From JAWPMT01 sp965229785 (GTDB lineage: Bacteria; Bacteroidota; Bacteroidia; Cytophagales; Cyclobacteriaceae), in the NCBI GenBank assembly GCA_965229785.1, contig CBDDJS010000001.1, forward strand, positions 992,001-1,056,000: a stretch of DNA of 64,000 nucleotides, written 5' to 3'. Position numbers and translations under genes: made by a program. Positions 25,377-35,204 of this stretch are shown piece by piece (position 1 is the stretch's first letter; each line of letters begins with the position of its first letter). The notes under the pieces were generated by a model that saw nothing but the letters and a program-made list of their open reading frames with translations, was not told where the DNA came from and searched no databases.

Positions 25377-25715
25377 ATGATCTCAAAAACACTCACTGCT
25401 GCTACGACAAAACCCATTATTCTGGCAATATTGAAAGAAGGTAACAGCTACGGCTATCTGATTATCAAAAAGATCAAGGAGTTATCCAACGGCAACCTTC
25501 AATATTCGGATGGTATGCTGTATCCGGTTCTTCACAGATTAGAAAAAGATGGTTTGATCCAGTCAAAATGGACCATGGATGGTGGTGCTAGGCCCAGAAA
25601 ATACTACGAAATAACGGAGGCGGGAAAAGCGGAATTGGTATCTGAAAAGGAGCAGTGGCAGCAGGTTACTTCCGTACTGGATCAATTATGGAATGTTTCA
25701 CCTTCAAATTCATAA
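25377..25715 (+). CDS. PadR-family transcriptional regulator
   Basis: 112 residues, a single winged-helix domain of the PadR short type. Features are ILAILKEGNSYGYLIIKKIKELSNGNLQYSDGMLYPVLHRLEKDGLI, then GARPRKYYEITEAGKAEL (the beta wing) and a short C-terminal helix. The gene is 3 bases upstream of an FtsX/MacB-type permease gene, a pairing widespread in Bacteroidota in which PadR represses the permease. The inducing ligand is unknown. Confidence 0.92.
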   Translation: MISKTLTAATTKPIILAILKEGNSYGYLIIKKIKELSNGNLQYSDGMLYPVLHRLEKDGLIQSKWTMDGGARPRKYYEITEAGKAELVSEKEQWQQVTSVLDQLWNVSPSNS

Positions 25716-25718
25716 GAT

Positions 25719-28346
25719 ATGTATGATCTGGAAAAATCTATTGAGCAATGGCTTCGACATTTTAGCAAGCATCAGGCATTTGATGAAGGGAAACAGCTGG
25801 AAATGGAACAGCATATTCGAGACCATATCGACGACCTGCTTGCAGAAGGATATTCCGATAGAGAAGCCTTTAAGGAAGCCGTCAGGTCCTTTGGAGATAT
25901 CATGCCTGTGGGTAAGGAAGAGCAATCAGTGCAATTAAGACCCTGGACCTTGAGAAGCTTTATTTCCCGTGCCATTCTTAAGAATTACTACAAGACATCT
26001 ATCAGAAGTCTTGCCAGAAATCCATTGAGTTCACTCGTGAATATATTGGGACTTTCAGCTGCGGTTGGTATTTGCGTAGTTGGTTATGCGTTCAATAGAT
26101 ATGTGACGAATATCGACCAGTTTCATGAGCATAAGAATGATGTCTATCTGACTACTTTCTTTGCTAACAGAGATGGAGAACTCAAACATTTCGGTCAGGC
26201 ACCTGCTCCTGTGGGAGGGATATTACAAGATAACCAATTGTCCGGATTGGAGGTATGTAGAATTCGTAATCGGCATGCGGTCGTCAAAAAAGACGAGAAA
26301 GTCTTTCATGAGAAGGTCCGTATGGTGGACCCTAATTTTCTTGAATTCTTCACATTCCCTATGAAATGGGGGAATGGGCCTAATTTGGACGACCCGAACT
26401 CAATTGTACTCAGTGAAGCCATCTCAGAAAAGTACTTTGGCGACGAGAATCCAATTGGGCAGAATTTGTTGTTGATATTCGAAAAGGACATCAAAAGAAC
26501 GTTTAAAGTGACGGGTGTGGCGGAACGTTTTCCTGCTTCCAGTTCCTTTCAATTTCAATTTTTGATCAACCTCGATGTGCTTTCCTTCAGTGACCCTGAC
26601 TTTCGACTGACGGAATGGCAGCAGCGACTCACTGCAACCTTTGTAAAAGCTCCAAATCCGCGTGGAAAGCAGCTCACGGAAGAAAAGCTAAACGAAATTA
26701 AAGACCTTCATAACCTTGCTGATGAGCAGTGGCAGATTGAAACGTTTGAATTGGTGCCATTGGCTGAGCTCAAACGTAGGTCTGATGATATTGTATGGGA
26801 CATCAGTGGGGGAGGCTATAAGCAAATCTATTACTCCACGATTTCATTTTTGGTCATTGGAATGATGGTCCTGATGCTTGCCTCAGCAAACTATGTCAAT
26901 ATTGCGATTGTATCGGCTGTCAAACGTCTAAAGGAAATTGGATTGCGGAAAGTAATAGGTGCGACCCGAAGCGCTATACTGATCCAATTCCTGGCGGAGA
27001 ACCTTATACTGATGGCTATTGCCACCCTTTTCGGCCTGTTGGTCGGTGGTTACCTGTTCATACCCTGGTTTGAAAATACCATGTCCTTCGAAATGGATTT
27101 CAAATGGCAGGACTCTGGGCTATTGATATTCCTGCCGGTGGTGTTGTTATTTACAGCCCTGATCTCAGGTGTTTATCCTGCGATTTATATATCGAGGATA
27201 CAAGTAGCCAATCTCTTCAAAGGAGCGGGGAAAGTGGGGCAGAAGCGAACACTTACCCGGTTTTTTATCGGCTTTCAGCTATTCATCGCTTGTTTGCTGA
27301 TTTCAACGGCCGTAATGTTTACCCAAAATGCCGAGTATCAGAAACAGCGTCACTGGGGCTATGAAGAAGAGGAAGTGTTGTATCTGCGGCTACCGGATCG
27401 ATCATCATTTGAGCAAATCGAACATCAAATGCAACAACATCCGGATGTTTTGCGGACGGCTGGTGGAGAGCACCATGTTGGGCATTCCAGTGACCTTGTG
27501 GAAGTTTTCCATGAAGGACAACCATACGAAGTGAGGAACATCGCCGTATTACCTGAGTATTTTGCCACCATACAGGTGGAAATAAAGCAAGGCCGGGCTT
27601 TTAAAATGGGTGCAGGAGTTGATCAACGATCTGTGGTGATCAATGAAACCATGGCTAGTCGCATGGGGATATCGGATCCAGTAGGAAAAAGTATTAAGCT
27701 GGATAGTTTGACTTACCAGATCGTCGGCTTGGTCAAGGACTTTCATGCTTACAGTTTCTATACAGAGGTGCCGTCCACGATGTTTACACTTGCAGATAAA
27801 GACAAACTTCGATATCTCGTGATCAGAACCAGGCCCACTTATCAAAACGATGTTTACAATCATATACAAACAGCATGGTTAGATATCTATCCCGAAATTC
27901 CTTTTTTGGGAGGTTACCAGGAGGATGTCTGGGGGAGTTTTGATCAAAGTATGGATGAAGGTAGTAATTTTTGGAAGGGACTGGCGACCATTGTTACGTT
28001 GATCGCAGGGCTTGGATTATACGGCTTGCTGGCCTTGAACGTAGCTGGAAGATCGAGAGAATTCAGCATACGTAAAGTACTGGGAGCAAGAGTGGAAAAT
28101 ATTGCCAGGATATTGACCTCACAGTATTCATGGATATTTCTGATCACCACCGCGTTGGCTGCACCGGCCAGCTACTATATGGTAAAGATGATTTTCGAGT
28201 TGTTTTACGTGTACCACATGCCATTGTCCTATGGTTTCATGCTCTACAGTGGCACGGTACTCTTTTTGGTCATGATGTTGATCATCGGAGTGGAACTAAA
28301 AAGACTATTGATGTCCAATCCGGTCGATGGATTGAAAACGGAATAG
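25719..28346 (+). CDS. ABC transporter permease, FtsX/MacB type with permease-prefix domain
   Basis: 875 residues. An N-terminal soluble prefix (1-85, LEKSIEQWLRHFSKHQAFDEG...EAVRSFGDI) leads to NYYKTSIRSLARNPLSSLVNILGL, the first transmembrane helix of MacB-like permeases. A periplasmic MacB_PCD-like domain, three FtsX helices (about 375-480), a second helix/periplasmic repeat (NLFKGAGKVGQKRTLTRFFIGFQ onward) and three final helices (about 770-865) follow. It has the duplicated 8-10 TM layout of large Bacteroidota permeases. No ATPase gene is adjacent, so the partner is elsewhere. Export of peptides or stress compounds is the family precedent; the substrate is unknown. PadR precedes it by 3 bases. 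Confidence 0.9.
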   Translation: MYDLEKSIEQWLRHFSKHQAFDEGKQLEMEQHIRDHIDDLLAEGYSDREAFKEAVRSFGDIMPVGKEEQSVQLRPWTLRSFISRAILKNYYKTSIRSLARNPLSSLVNILGLSAAVGICVVGYAFNRYVTNIDQFHEHKNDVYLTTFFANRDGELKHFGQAPAPVGGILQDNQLSGLEVCRIRNRHAVVKKDEKVFHEKVRMVDPNFLEFFTFPMKWGNGPNLDDPNSIVLSEAISEKYFGDENPIGQNLLLIFEKDIKRTFKVTGVAERFPASSSFQFQFLINLDVLSFSDPDFRLTEWQQRLTATFVKAPNPRGKQLTEEKLNEIKDLHNLADEQWQIETFELVPLAELKRRSDDIVWDISGGGYKQIYYSTISFLVIGMMVLMLASANYVNIAIVSAVKRLKEIGLRKVIGATRSAILIQFLAENLILMAIATLFGLLVGGYLFIPWFENTMSFEMDFKWQDSGLLIFLPVVLLFTALISGVYPAIYISRIQVANLFKGAGKVGQKRTLTRFFIGFQLFIACLLISTAVMFTQNAEYQKQRHWGYEEEEVLYLRLPDRSSFEQIEHQMQQHPDVLRTAGGEHHVGHSSDLVEVFHEGQPYEVRNIAVLPEYFATIQVEIKQGRAFKMGAGVDQRSVVINETMASRMGISDPVGKSIKLDSLTYQIVGLVKDFHAYSFYTEVPSTMFTLADKDKLRYLVIRTRPTYQNDVYNHIQTAWLDIYPEIPFLGGYQEDVWGSFDQSMDEGSNFWKGLATIVTLIAGLGLYGLLALNVAGRSREFSIRKVLGARVENIARILTSQYSWIFLITTALAAPASYYMVKMIFELFYVYHMPLSYGFMLYSGTVLFLVMMLIIGVELKRLLMSNPVDGLKTE

Positions 28347-28370
28347 TAACCTGCTATTGGCAAAACCCCG

Positions 28371-28396
28371 AAGCCGGCTCGTTAGTCGGCTTTTTT
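28371..28396 (+). terminator. Rho-independent terminator after the permease gene
   Basis: AAGCCG (28371-28376) pairs with CGGCTT (28387-28392) around a 10-base loop and runs into a T6 stretch. Located 25 bases past the permease stop. Confidence 0.75.
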
Positions 28397-28495
28397 AATG
28401 TTCAAAAGTCCACACGGGATGAAAAGCCTTTTCTGAAATTATGAAATAACCAAAAAATAATGCTTATTTGTATTGCGCAATCGAGTGAGCAAATA

Positions 28496-29686
28496 ATGAA
28501 ATTACTTTTTAATCGACGTGTCGTTTTTGTTTTTTATAGCCTGCTAATGTCCCTGGTGGTCAAACCTCAATCAAATCAATGGACGTATATTCAGGTAGAC
28601 GATTCCAAAACCAAATGGGGTGATTATCCCGAGGCCACACCTGAATGGCTCCGGTACTTCGGCCTGGATATGGGAGATGTCAATGGTGATGGATATCAGG
28701 ATATCCTAACTGGAAGATGGGTGTACCTCAACCCGGGAAGTGACATGACGGGTAGCTGGCAACGAGTCGATTTACGTCTGAATGTGGATGGCATTTTGAT
28801 GTTAGATGTGGATAACGACCCATACCCTGACATCATAGCCCAGGCCTTGCCGGCTTTAATTTGGCTGGAAGCTACCAACGAAGAAGGCACAGAATGGGAA
28901 TCGAGACAAGTGGCCACGATACCCGAAACTTCTCATCGTAATAGTCAGGGATTCCTCGTAGGAGAAATATTGGATGGAGGAAGGCCAGAGATCATAATTG
29001 CCGGAAATGGTAACCTCTGGTCGGTTCAAATTCCGGATGATGTATTCAACCCTGCCTGGAAAACCACGCTGATTGCTAGAAATACTTCAGATGAAGGCAT
29101 TGGAATAGGGGATTTTGATCGCGATGGAGATTTGGATCTGGTGGCAGGCAGAAAAGCAAAGGGAGAAGATGAACCTACCATTGTTGTTTGGTTTGAGAAT
29201 CCTGGAGATAGCTACGGCGATTGGCAAGGGCATGAATTGGGGAATACCACATTTGCAGCAGATCGGTTTGGTGTTGCGGATTTCGATGGTGACGGACTTC
29301 TTGATGTTTTGGTGTGCGAAGAAAGATATCCGGGAAAGGATCCAGATGCCCATCTCTATTGGTACCGACAAGTAAACATCAAAGAGAATGTGTGGGACCG
29401 AAAGTTGATCCATACCCAGTATTCATCAAATAACCTTGAGGTAGTTGATCTGGATAAGGATGGTGACATGGACTTTTTGACTGCTGAACACAAGGGGCCA
29501 AACCTGGAACTTCAGTTTTGGTCGAATGACGGGAAGGGAAACTTCTCTAAAGGAATATTGGACACAGGTAAAGAAAGCCATCTTGGTGTTCAGGTAACGG
29601 ACATGGATCGGGATGGAGATCTGGATATCGTAAGCATCGGTTGGGATCTGTATCAATTTGTGCATATGTGGCGGAATGATCAGTGA
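28496..29686 (+). CDS. Secreted FG-GAP/VCBS repeat protein
   Basis: 396 residues from ATG 28496, chosen because the signal peptide KLLFNRRVVFVFYSLLMSLV follows at once; an earlier ATG at 28460 adds 12 unlikely residues. At least six calcium-binding repeats of the form D-x-[DN]-x-D-G-x-x-D are visible: DVNGDGYQD, DVDNDPYPD, DFDRDGDLD, DFDGDGLLD, DLDKDGDMD, DMDRDGDLD. They form a beta-propeller, integrin-alpha-like. No enzyme domain or T9SS tail is present. It is the first gene of a three-gene operon whose third gene is another FG-GAP protein. The usual role is binding of ligand or glycan; none can be named. Confidence 0.85.
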   Translation: MKLLFNRRVVFVFYSLLMSLVVKPQSNQWTYIQVDDSKTKWGDYPEATPEWLRYFGLDMGDVNGDGYQDILTGRWVYLNPGSDMTGSWQRVDLRLNVDGILMLDVDNDPYPDIIAQALPALIWLEATNEEGTEWESRQVATIPETSHRNSQGFLVGEILDGGRPEIIIAGNGNLWSVQIPDDVFNPAWKTTLIARNTSDEGIGIGDFDRDGDLDLVAGRKAKGEDEPTIVVWFENPGDSYGDWQGHELGNTTFAADRFGVADFDGDGLLDVLVCEERYPGKDPDAHLYWYRQVNIKENVWDRKLIHTQYSSNNLEVVDLDKDGDMDFLTAEHKGPNLELQFWSNDGKGNFSKGILDTGKESHLGVQVTDMDRDGDLDIVSIGWDLYQFVHMWRNDQ

Positions 29687-29687
29687 T

Positions 29688-30533
29688 ATGCGTGTTTTCA
29701 ATACTTTGCCCATTCTCTGTTGTCTTTTGCCATTCTATGCAGTTAGTCTAGTGCAAATTGTAGAGGATGAGGATGTATTCGTCATTGAGACCGAATTGGC
29801 CAGGTATGTCTATCAAAAATCAGCCGGTGGGTTTTCAAATCTGTACGATCAGGAGGGCAGAGATTGGATTCAATTCAGGGGAGAAGGAAAGGAGTCTTTT
29901 CCTGAATCTGCCGCTTCCCATTTTAGGGGTTTACCCAACCTGGTGTACAAAGGGGACGATGGAGGTGTGGGACATCCAGGTTTTAACAAGGTGATTTCTG
30001 AACAGATTTCAGCTCATCAGATCCAATCAACTTCTCTAAGTGGAACGTGGCAATGGACCTGGACTTTTTTCGAAGATCACGCTCGAATTGAAATTGAAAA
30101 AACGGATACCACAAGAGCATACTGGTTTTTATATGAAGGCCCAATTGGTGGTCGGTTTAATCCTTCCCAACATTATTGGGGTACAAATGTGAGCGGTCCG
30201 AGAACGGAACAACCCGATCTGATTAACAACGATGAGACGTATGAGCGATGGCAATCCGTGTATTTCGGAGATGAAGCAGTCAGTGAAGTCTTTTTTATGC
30301 ATCAGGTCCAGCCAGATTCGCAGAAGGACCTGTACACCTACATGGGAAACGATAAGGATCTGGGTAATGAATCTGTGGATGGAATGGTCGTGTTTGGCTT
30401 TGGGAGGGATGTTCGAGCCACTCCATTGTTGCGTGGGAATCATCAGTTTATCATCGGCTTCTATAACGGGCCCATTTCGAGTGATCAGGACCATGATCAG
30501 ATCATGCAGCACATCAATCGTTTAAAACCATGA
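29688..30533 (+). CDS. Secreted beta-rich protein of unknown function
   Basis: 281 residues from ATG 29688, one base after the preceding stop, giving the signal peptide MRVFNTLPILCCLLPFYAVS. The mature part is beta-rich with many Trp/Tyr (YWFLYEGPIGGRF, QHYWGTNVSGPR, GMVVFGFGRD, QFIIGFYNG). The layout suggests a galactose-mutarotase-like or carbohydrate-related beta-sandwich, and I recall similar unnamed proteins in planctomycetes, but that is weak. No catalytic residues are assigned. It is encoded between two FG-GAP genes and overlaps the second by ATGA, so the three products probably function together on the cell surface. Confidence 0.6.
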   Translation: MRVFNTLPILCCLLPFYAVSLVQIVEDEDVFVIETELARYVYQKSAGGFSNLYDQEGRDWIQFRGEGKESFPESAASHFRGLPNLVYKGDDGGVGHPGFNKVISEQISAHQIQSTSLSGTWQWTWTFFEDHARIEIEKTDTTRAYWFLYEGPIGGRFNPSQHYWGTNVSGPRTEQPDLINNDETYERWQSVYFGDEAVSEVFFMHQVQPDSQKDLYTYMGNDKDLGNESVDGMVVFGFGRDVRATPLLRGNHQFIIGFYNGPISSDQDHDQIMQHINRLKP

Positions 30534-31759
30534 AATACCGACAACTTCTTCTTTTAAGCTTAGCGACGATGGCTTGTAGTTCACCACGTGAGCAAATGGA
30601 CCAAGACATGGAGGAATGGTCCCTTTCATTTGAGTCATCCGTTATTTCCGACGAAGGAGATCTATGGTGGGCACGAACATTAGCCGATATCAATGAAGAT
30701 GGCATCCTTGATGTCGCGCTCATCAACAATAATGGATCAGGAGGGTGGCTCGGTTATCTGAAAGGTCAAACTCTACCTGGGAACTGGACAAAGGTAATCG
30801 TAGCTGAAACCGCTCCCAATGGAGAAACCTTTGCCTCAGGTGATCTGGAGGTAGCAGATTTTGATGGTGACGGTGATGTGGACTTATTGGCGGTGGCGCA
30901 CCCGGGCGAATGGGATAATGGTGCTCACGAAGCGACTTTATATTGGTACGAGCAGACAGAGCAATCATGGATCCCCCATTTAATCGGCACAACTCCTAGT
31001 TTTCCCAAGGATATCAGTATCGGAGATCTTAATGGAGATGGCTCCCCGGAAATTATTACTGCCACCTTTGATGCGGCCACGCTTTCTGTTTTTACCCAAC
31101 AAGATTCCACTTATCAGGTGGCCTGGCACCTGCCCGTTGCCAATTTGCATGAAGGAATGGATATCGGAGATGTGAATGGAGATGGCACTATCGATATTGT
31201 GGCAAATGGCTATTTCTTCTCTAATCCCGGGACACTGGATCATCCGTGGGTACCCATTTCCATTGATTCAATCTGGCACAATCAGTATGAAAATCACTGG
31301 TCCCGTAATGCTACTAAGATTGCTTTGGCGGACGTTGATTCTGATGGAAAAGCTGAGATATTCATTGGTCATTCTGAAAAAACGGGATATCCTTTATGCC
31401 AATATGACTGGGACAGGGAAGGATGGCAAAAAACAGTGCTCCTTGAGTCCCTACCTGCAGCCCACAATCTGCAAATTGAGGATTTTGACCGGGACGGAGT
31501 ATTCGATGTGATCACCGGAGTGAATAGGAACCGGGCCATCGATATTGCTAAGGAACAGAGTGAAGAACTTCCTGCCGAATTCCCGGTAATGATCCTAAGA
31601 CAATCTATTGCTGGTTGGAAACCCGATACGATCAATACCGATGGGTCCTACAACTTGCTCACCGGAGATCTGGAAGGAGATGGGGATATTGATGTTTTCC
31701 GCATGACTTCACATGATACAAAGGAGCTTCGGTTGTTGAGAAATCGCCTAAAGCAGTAG
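30530..31759 (+). CDS. FG-GAP/VCBS repeat lipoprotein
   Basis: 409 residues. The N terminus MKYRQLLLLSLATMACSS has a lipobox (ATMAC, C16), so the protein is lipid-anchored. Seven or so D-x-[DN]-x-D-G-x-x-D repeats follow: DINEDGILD, DFDGDGDVD, DLNGDGSPE, DVNGDGTID, DVDSDGKAE, DFDRDGVFD, DLEGDGDID, making a seven-bladed propeller plausible. It overlaps the preceding gene by ATGA. It is a distant relative of the gene at 28496 but membrane-anchored, which fits a receptor and soluble partner. The ligand is unknown. Confidence 0.85.
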   Translation: MKYRQLLLLSLATMACSSPREQMDQDMEEWSLSFESSVISDEGDLWWARTLADINEDGILDVALINNNGSGGWLGYLKGQTLPGNWTKVIVAETAPNGETFASGDLEVADFDGDGDVDLLAVAHPGEWDNGAHEATLYWYEQTEQSWIPHLIGTTPSFPKDISIGDLNGDGSPEIITATFDAATLSVFTQQDSTYQVAWHLPVANLHEGMDIGDVNGDGTIDIVANGYFFSNPGTLDHPWVPISIDSIWHNQYENHWSRNATKIALADVDSDGKAEIFIGHSEKTGYPLCQYDWDREGWQKTVLLESLPAAHNLQIEDFDRDGVFDVITGVNRNRAIDIAKEQSEELPAEFPVMILRQSIAGWKPDTINTDGSYNLLTGDLEGDGDIDVFRMTSHDTKELRLLRNRLKQ

Positions 31760-31806
31760 ACCTGAGGATCACGCAAGTTCTGTTCGGCTATTTTTCCATC
31801 CCTGGT

Positions 31807-31857
31807 GGTATGCTTTTGGTATACTTCTCAGCATTATCGGTAGACTTCCTGGTATAC
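31807..31857 (+). promoter_or_regulatory. Two direct-repeat operators GGTATRC-N4/5-GGTATAC upstream of the TPR-kinase operon
   Basis: GGTATGC (31807), GGTATAC (31818), GGTAGAC (31839) and GGTATAC (31851) form two direct-repeat pairs, 11 and 12 bp start to start. They lie 47 bases upstream of the start codon. A similar pair in the opposite orientation precedes giant 1 (35387-35404). The LuxR-type regulator of this operon is the natural candidate binder. Confidence 0.5.
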
Positions 31858-31903
31858 AATAACTGACCCTGGATTAATTTTAGCTAGGCTAACCTGATGA
31901 GCG

Positions 31904-34312
31904 ATGAATTACCGATTGATTTTTTATATGGCCTTTTTTATGCTGCTTATAGTAGCCGCCAATGCCCAGCAAATAAGGAAGGATCAAGCGATGTTGGACA
32001 GCCTCGAAGGGGTTCTATCATCAGGGGTCAGCGAAATTGACCGTGCCACAACACTCTATGAGTTAGGGAAGTATCACCAATACCTTGACAGTACCAAAGC
32101 ATTGAAGATTTTTAAGGAACTGTTGCCATTGGCAAAAAAGCTAGGCAACCAACGCCTTGAAGCAGATGTCTATTATTTGAAAGCAGGGATCTTCCGGAAA
32201 AGCGCTACGAGTAAGCTGTCACTCCATTATCTGACCCAAGCCTATGACATCTATTGGCAGGAATCAGACACACTTTGGGCTACAATCGTCAAAGGTGAGA
32301 TGGCTCGTTTGTATACCTTCTATTTCAACGATCGTGATACTTCAAACTACCTGCTACAAGAAGTTCTTCAATACATTAAAGGAAAGGGCATGGATGCCCG
32401 AGAAGCGTGGTGTTACGATATGATCGCCAATAACTACCGTCGTGAAGATAACCACTTCAAAGCCCTTGAGTACCTGCAAAAATCATATGACTTACGGGCG
32501 GCGAATCATGACACGACCAACATGGCTAAGAAGCTTGCCAATATGGGCAATATTCATTTCGTAATGGATGACTATGATAAAGCAATCAGCCTGTATCGTC
32601 AGTCCATAGATATGTTATCCGCTTTGGAAATCGATGTGAATACAAATCTGTGGTTAAAAAGTAACAACCTGAACATTGGTATGGCCCTCATGAATCAGGA
32701 AAAATTTGAAGAAGCTTTTCCTTATTTGATGCTTGCTGATTCATTAAAAGATCATGCCAGAGGAACGAGTAATTCCAATTTGATTCACAGTATCGGGCAG
32801 TACTACTTCAAGACGGGGCTACTGGATTCTGCGGACCATCGTTATGCGTCGGCCTTAAAATTGGCCCGAAAAAACAATGCAGTTCGTATACTTCCCAAAA
32901 TACTACGCGGAGTGGCTTCAGTCCACATGGCCAGGGTAGAACTAAATACGGCTTTGACTTATGTCAGAGAAAGCATGGAAATCGCTGAGGAGCATGATCA
33001 GCCCGATCATCTGTCGGAAGGCCATAAAATGATAGCCGAAATCTACGCCCGGCAGGGAAATTATCAGAAAGCTTATGATCACTTTGTCGAATTTCATTCG
33101 TTGGCGGATAGTCTAAAAAACGAGGATAAGATCAGAAGCATCACCACCCTTGAGAACCGGTTCGAATTCGATATTGAAAAGAAGACCATGGCGCAGGCTC
33201 AGAAAGAAAAAGAGTTATTGCTACAATCGGAGATAGAGCAGCGACAACTCATTCAGAATAGCCTTATTGCAGGTCTTTTGCTCGTGGCGATCATAGCCGG
33301 AATTGTTTTCCGATTCTATCAAATCAAAAAACAGGACAACCGGCAGATCCGGGAGAAAACGGCCCAGCTGCAGCAATCCAATCAGGAATTGCAGCAATTA
33401 TCTACTTACAAACAGGGTCTGACGCAAATGATCGCTCATGACATGAAAAATCCGTTGAACGTTATCATTTCTCTTGCGGGCAATTATCAGAAAAAGGAAG
33501 ATTTACAGGAAGTAGTTCAGTCTGGTAAATTGATGTTGCAGATGATCCATAACATGCTGGACATTCAACGGTTTGAAGAAACCAAAATGCACCTCAACAA
33601 AGGTCATCATTTATTAAAAGAATTGATCGTCCAGGCCAAATATCAGGTTGAGTTGCTATTGATGGCAAAAAGTATTGAATTTATCAATAGGGTTTCAGGC
33701 AATGTTGTTTTTTACGGAGATGCAGAATTGATCATTCGTGTGTTAGTGAATTTGTATACCAACGCCATCAAATACATGCCCATCGGAGGAAAACTTACCA
33801 TGGATGCGAAAGAGGTCAATGACCGGATACGAATTTCAGTGACTGATACCGGACAAGGGATTTCCGCGGATTTACAGGAGCATATTTTTGATAAATTCTG
33901 GCAATCCGACCCAAAAAAATACGGTATGACTACTTCGAACGGATTGGGATTGACCTTTTGCAAAATGGCTGTTATGGCCCATGGGGGAGATATTGGCGTC
34001 ACATCTAAGGAACTGGAGGGATCGACGTTTTATTTCGATTTGCAGGGAGGTGATCCTGAACAGATAGAACAAGCTACTTTGCCAGATGAAATACACCATA
34101 CCACGGAGTTGACGGCTGATGATCAGAAATTGATAAAGGGGATCACTGACCGCCTCAGGCAAGTACCGATCTATAAATCTTCTAAGATTGAGGAGTTGCT
34201 GAAAGAACTGGACCCCCATGATTCACCGGGAATAGGTGCCTGGAAAAGTAAAGTAAGAGAAGCCTCTTATAGTTTTGATAATCGGGCCTTTGAAGAACTG
34301 GTCAATGTATAA
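31904..34312 (+). CDS. TPR-containing membrane sensor histidine kinase
   Basis: 802 residues. Signal peptide MNYRLIFYMAFFMLLIVAANA, then about seven TPR-like repeats (30-400), a coiled coil, one transmembrane helix (about 448-466, LIAGLLLVAIIAGIVF), a second coiled coil, and the kinase core. H512 lies in MIAHDMKNPLNVI. The ATPase carries LYTNAIKYMP (N-box), DTGQGIS, IFDKFWQ and NGLGLTFCKM. About 90 residues follow the ATPase and end AYSFDNRAFEELVNV-like; they may be a helical HPt-like or docking tail, with no clear His motif. It overlaps the response regulator gene by 8 bases. The TPRs are extracytoplasmic and could sense proteins or envelope state. Confidence 0.88.
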   Translation: MNYRLIFYMAFFMLLIVAANAQQIRKDQAMLDSLEGVLSSGVSEIDRATTLYELGKYHQYLDSTKALKIFKELLPLAKKLGNQRLEADVYYLKAGIFRKSATSKLSLHYLTQAYDIYWQESDTLWATIVKGEMARLYTFYFNDRDTSNYLLQEVLQYIKGKGMDAREAWCYDMIANNYRREDNHFKALEYLQKSYDLRAANHDTTNMAKKLANMGNIHFVMDDYDKAISLYRQSIDMLSALEIDVNTNLWLKSNNLNIGMALMNQEKFEEAFPYLMLADSLKDHARGTSNSNLIHSIGQYYFKTGLLDSADHRYASALKLARKNNAVRILPKILRGVASVHMARVELNTALTYVRESMEIAEEHDQPDHLSEGHKMIAEIYARQGNYQKAYDHFVEFHSLADSLKNEDKIRSITTLENRFEFDIEKKTMAQAQKEKELLLQSEIEQRQLIQNSLIAGLLLVAIIAGIVFRFYQIKKQDNRQIREKTAQLQQSNQELQQLSTYKQGLTQMIAHDMKNPLNVIISLAGNYQKKEDLQEVVQSGKLMLQMIHNMLDIQRFEETKMHLNKGHHLLKELIVQAKYQVELLLMAKSIEFINRVSGNVVFYGDAELIIRVLVNLYTNAIKYMPIGGKLTMDAKEVNDRIRISVTDTGQGISADLQEHIFDKFWQSDPKKYGMTTSNGLGLTFCKMAVMAHGGDIGVTSKELEGSTFYFDLQGGDPEQIEQATLPDEIHHTTELTADDQKLIKGITDRLRQVPIYKSSKIEELLKELDPHDSPGIGAWKSKVREASYSFDNRAFEELVNV

Positions 34313-35204
34313 TCCAGGGAAAAGGGGATCGAAGATCCTTGTAGTGGATGATGAGGTGAAGAACCTTCAAATTGTGATCACACACTTTGAGAACAGCCCT
34401 TATGAATTATTACATGCTCCGAATGGAGAAGTGGGTTGCAACATTGCCTATGCGGAAATTCCGGACCTCATTCTAATGGATTGGGCCATGCCGATCCGCA
34501 ATGGGATCGATTCGATATTGTGGCTGAAAGCCAAGTCAAGAACCAAGGATATCCCGGTCGTAATGACCACAGGAGTAATGACTACCTCGGAGGATCTGAA
34601 AGAAGCATTGGAGGCAGGTGCCATTGATTTTATCAGGAAACCGTATGATCCGTTGGAATTGACTTCCAGGGTAGAAGCAGCGTTAAGGTTGAGTCGGTCG
34701 TATCAGGAAGTCAAACAAAAGAACCTTGAGATTCAACAGTTATTGGAAAGGGAACGTGAATTTGCCGAAAGAGAACTTGCTCACAAAGAGCGTGAACTTT
34801 CAATTCAGGCAGTCAACGCCCATGAAAAGGATCAGTTTTTAAAGGAAATCGAATACCGCCTTTTAGACTTTTCCAAGAAGAAAGCGCCTTCGGAGACCGA
34901 CTGGAAACGACTGATCAAAGACATTCGGGACCATACCCATGCCCATAATTCCTGGGAAAGATTCATGCTGCACTTCGAAAAGGTCCATCCGGATTTTTTT
35001 AATACCCTGACGGCTAAACATCACAACTTAACCACCAATGAACTACGCATGTTGGCTTACATGAAGATCGGGATGGGTAATAAAGAGATCGCTTCTTTGA
35101 CAGGAGTGGCACCGAATTCTGTGAAAACGTTTATCTACCGGCTGAAAAAGAAACTAGGCCTCACACCTGAGGATCATCTGCGAGACCTGGTTCAGCAACT
35201 TTAA
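34305..35204 (+). CDS. Response regulator with LuxR-type HTH of the Bacteroidota TPR-LuxR class
   Basis: 299 residues from ATG 34305, which overlaps the kinase stop (ATGTATAA). The receiver has D15/D16, phospho-acceptor D59 (LILMDWAMP) and a KPYDP switch region. A coiled coil (about 140-195) and a C-terminal module follow: SWERFMLHFEKVHPDFFNTL, LTTNELRMLAYMKIGMGNKEIASL and VKTFIYRLKKKLGL. This module is closely similar to the ends of the two TPR-LuxR proteins at 40651 and 42493. It therefore links a phosphorelay to the same DNA-binding type used by membrane regulators nearby. Likely targets are its own operon and giant 1. Confidence 0.9.
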   Translation: MYNPGKRGSKILVVDDEVKNLQIVITHFENSPYELLHAPNGEVGCNIAYAEIPDLILMDWAMPIRNGIDSILWLKAKSRTKDIPVVMTTGVMTTSEDLKEALEAGAIDFIRKPYDPLELTSRVEAALRLSRSYQEVKQKNLEIQQLLEREREFAERELAHKERELSIQAVNAHEKDQFLKEIEYRLLDFSKKKAPSETDWKRLIKDIRDHTHAHNSWERFMLHFEKVHPDFFNTLTAKHHNLTTNELRMLAYMKIGMGNKEIASLTGVAPNSVKTFIYRLKKKLGLTPEDHLRDLVQQL

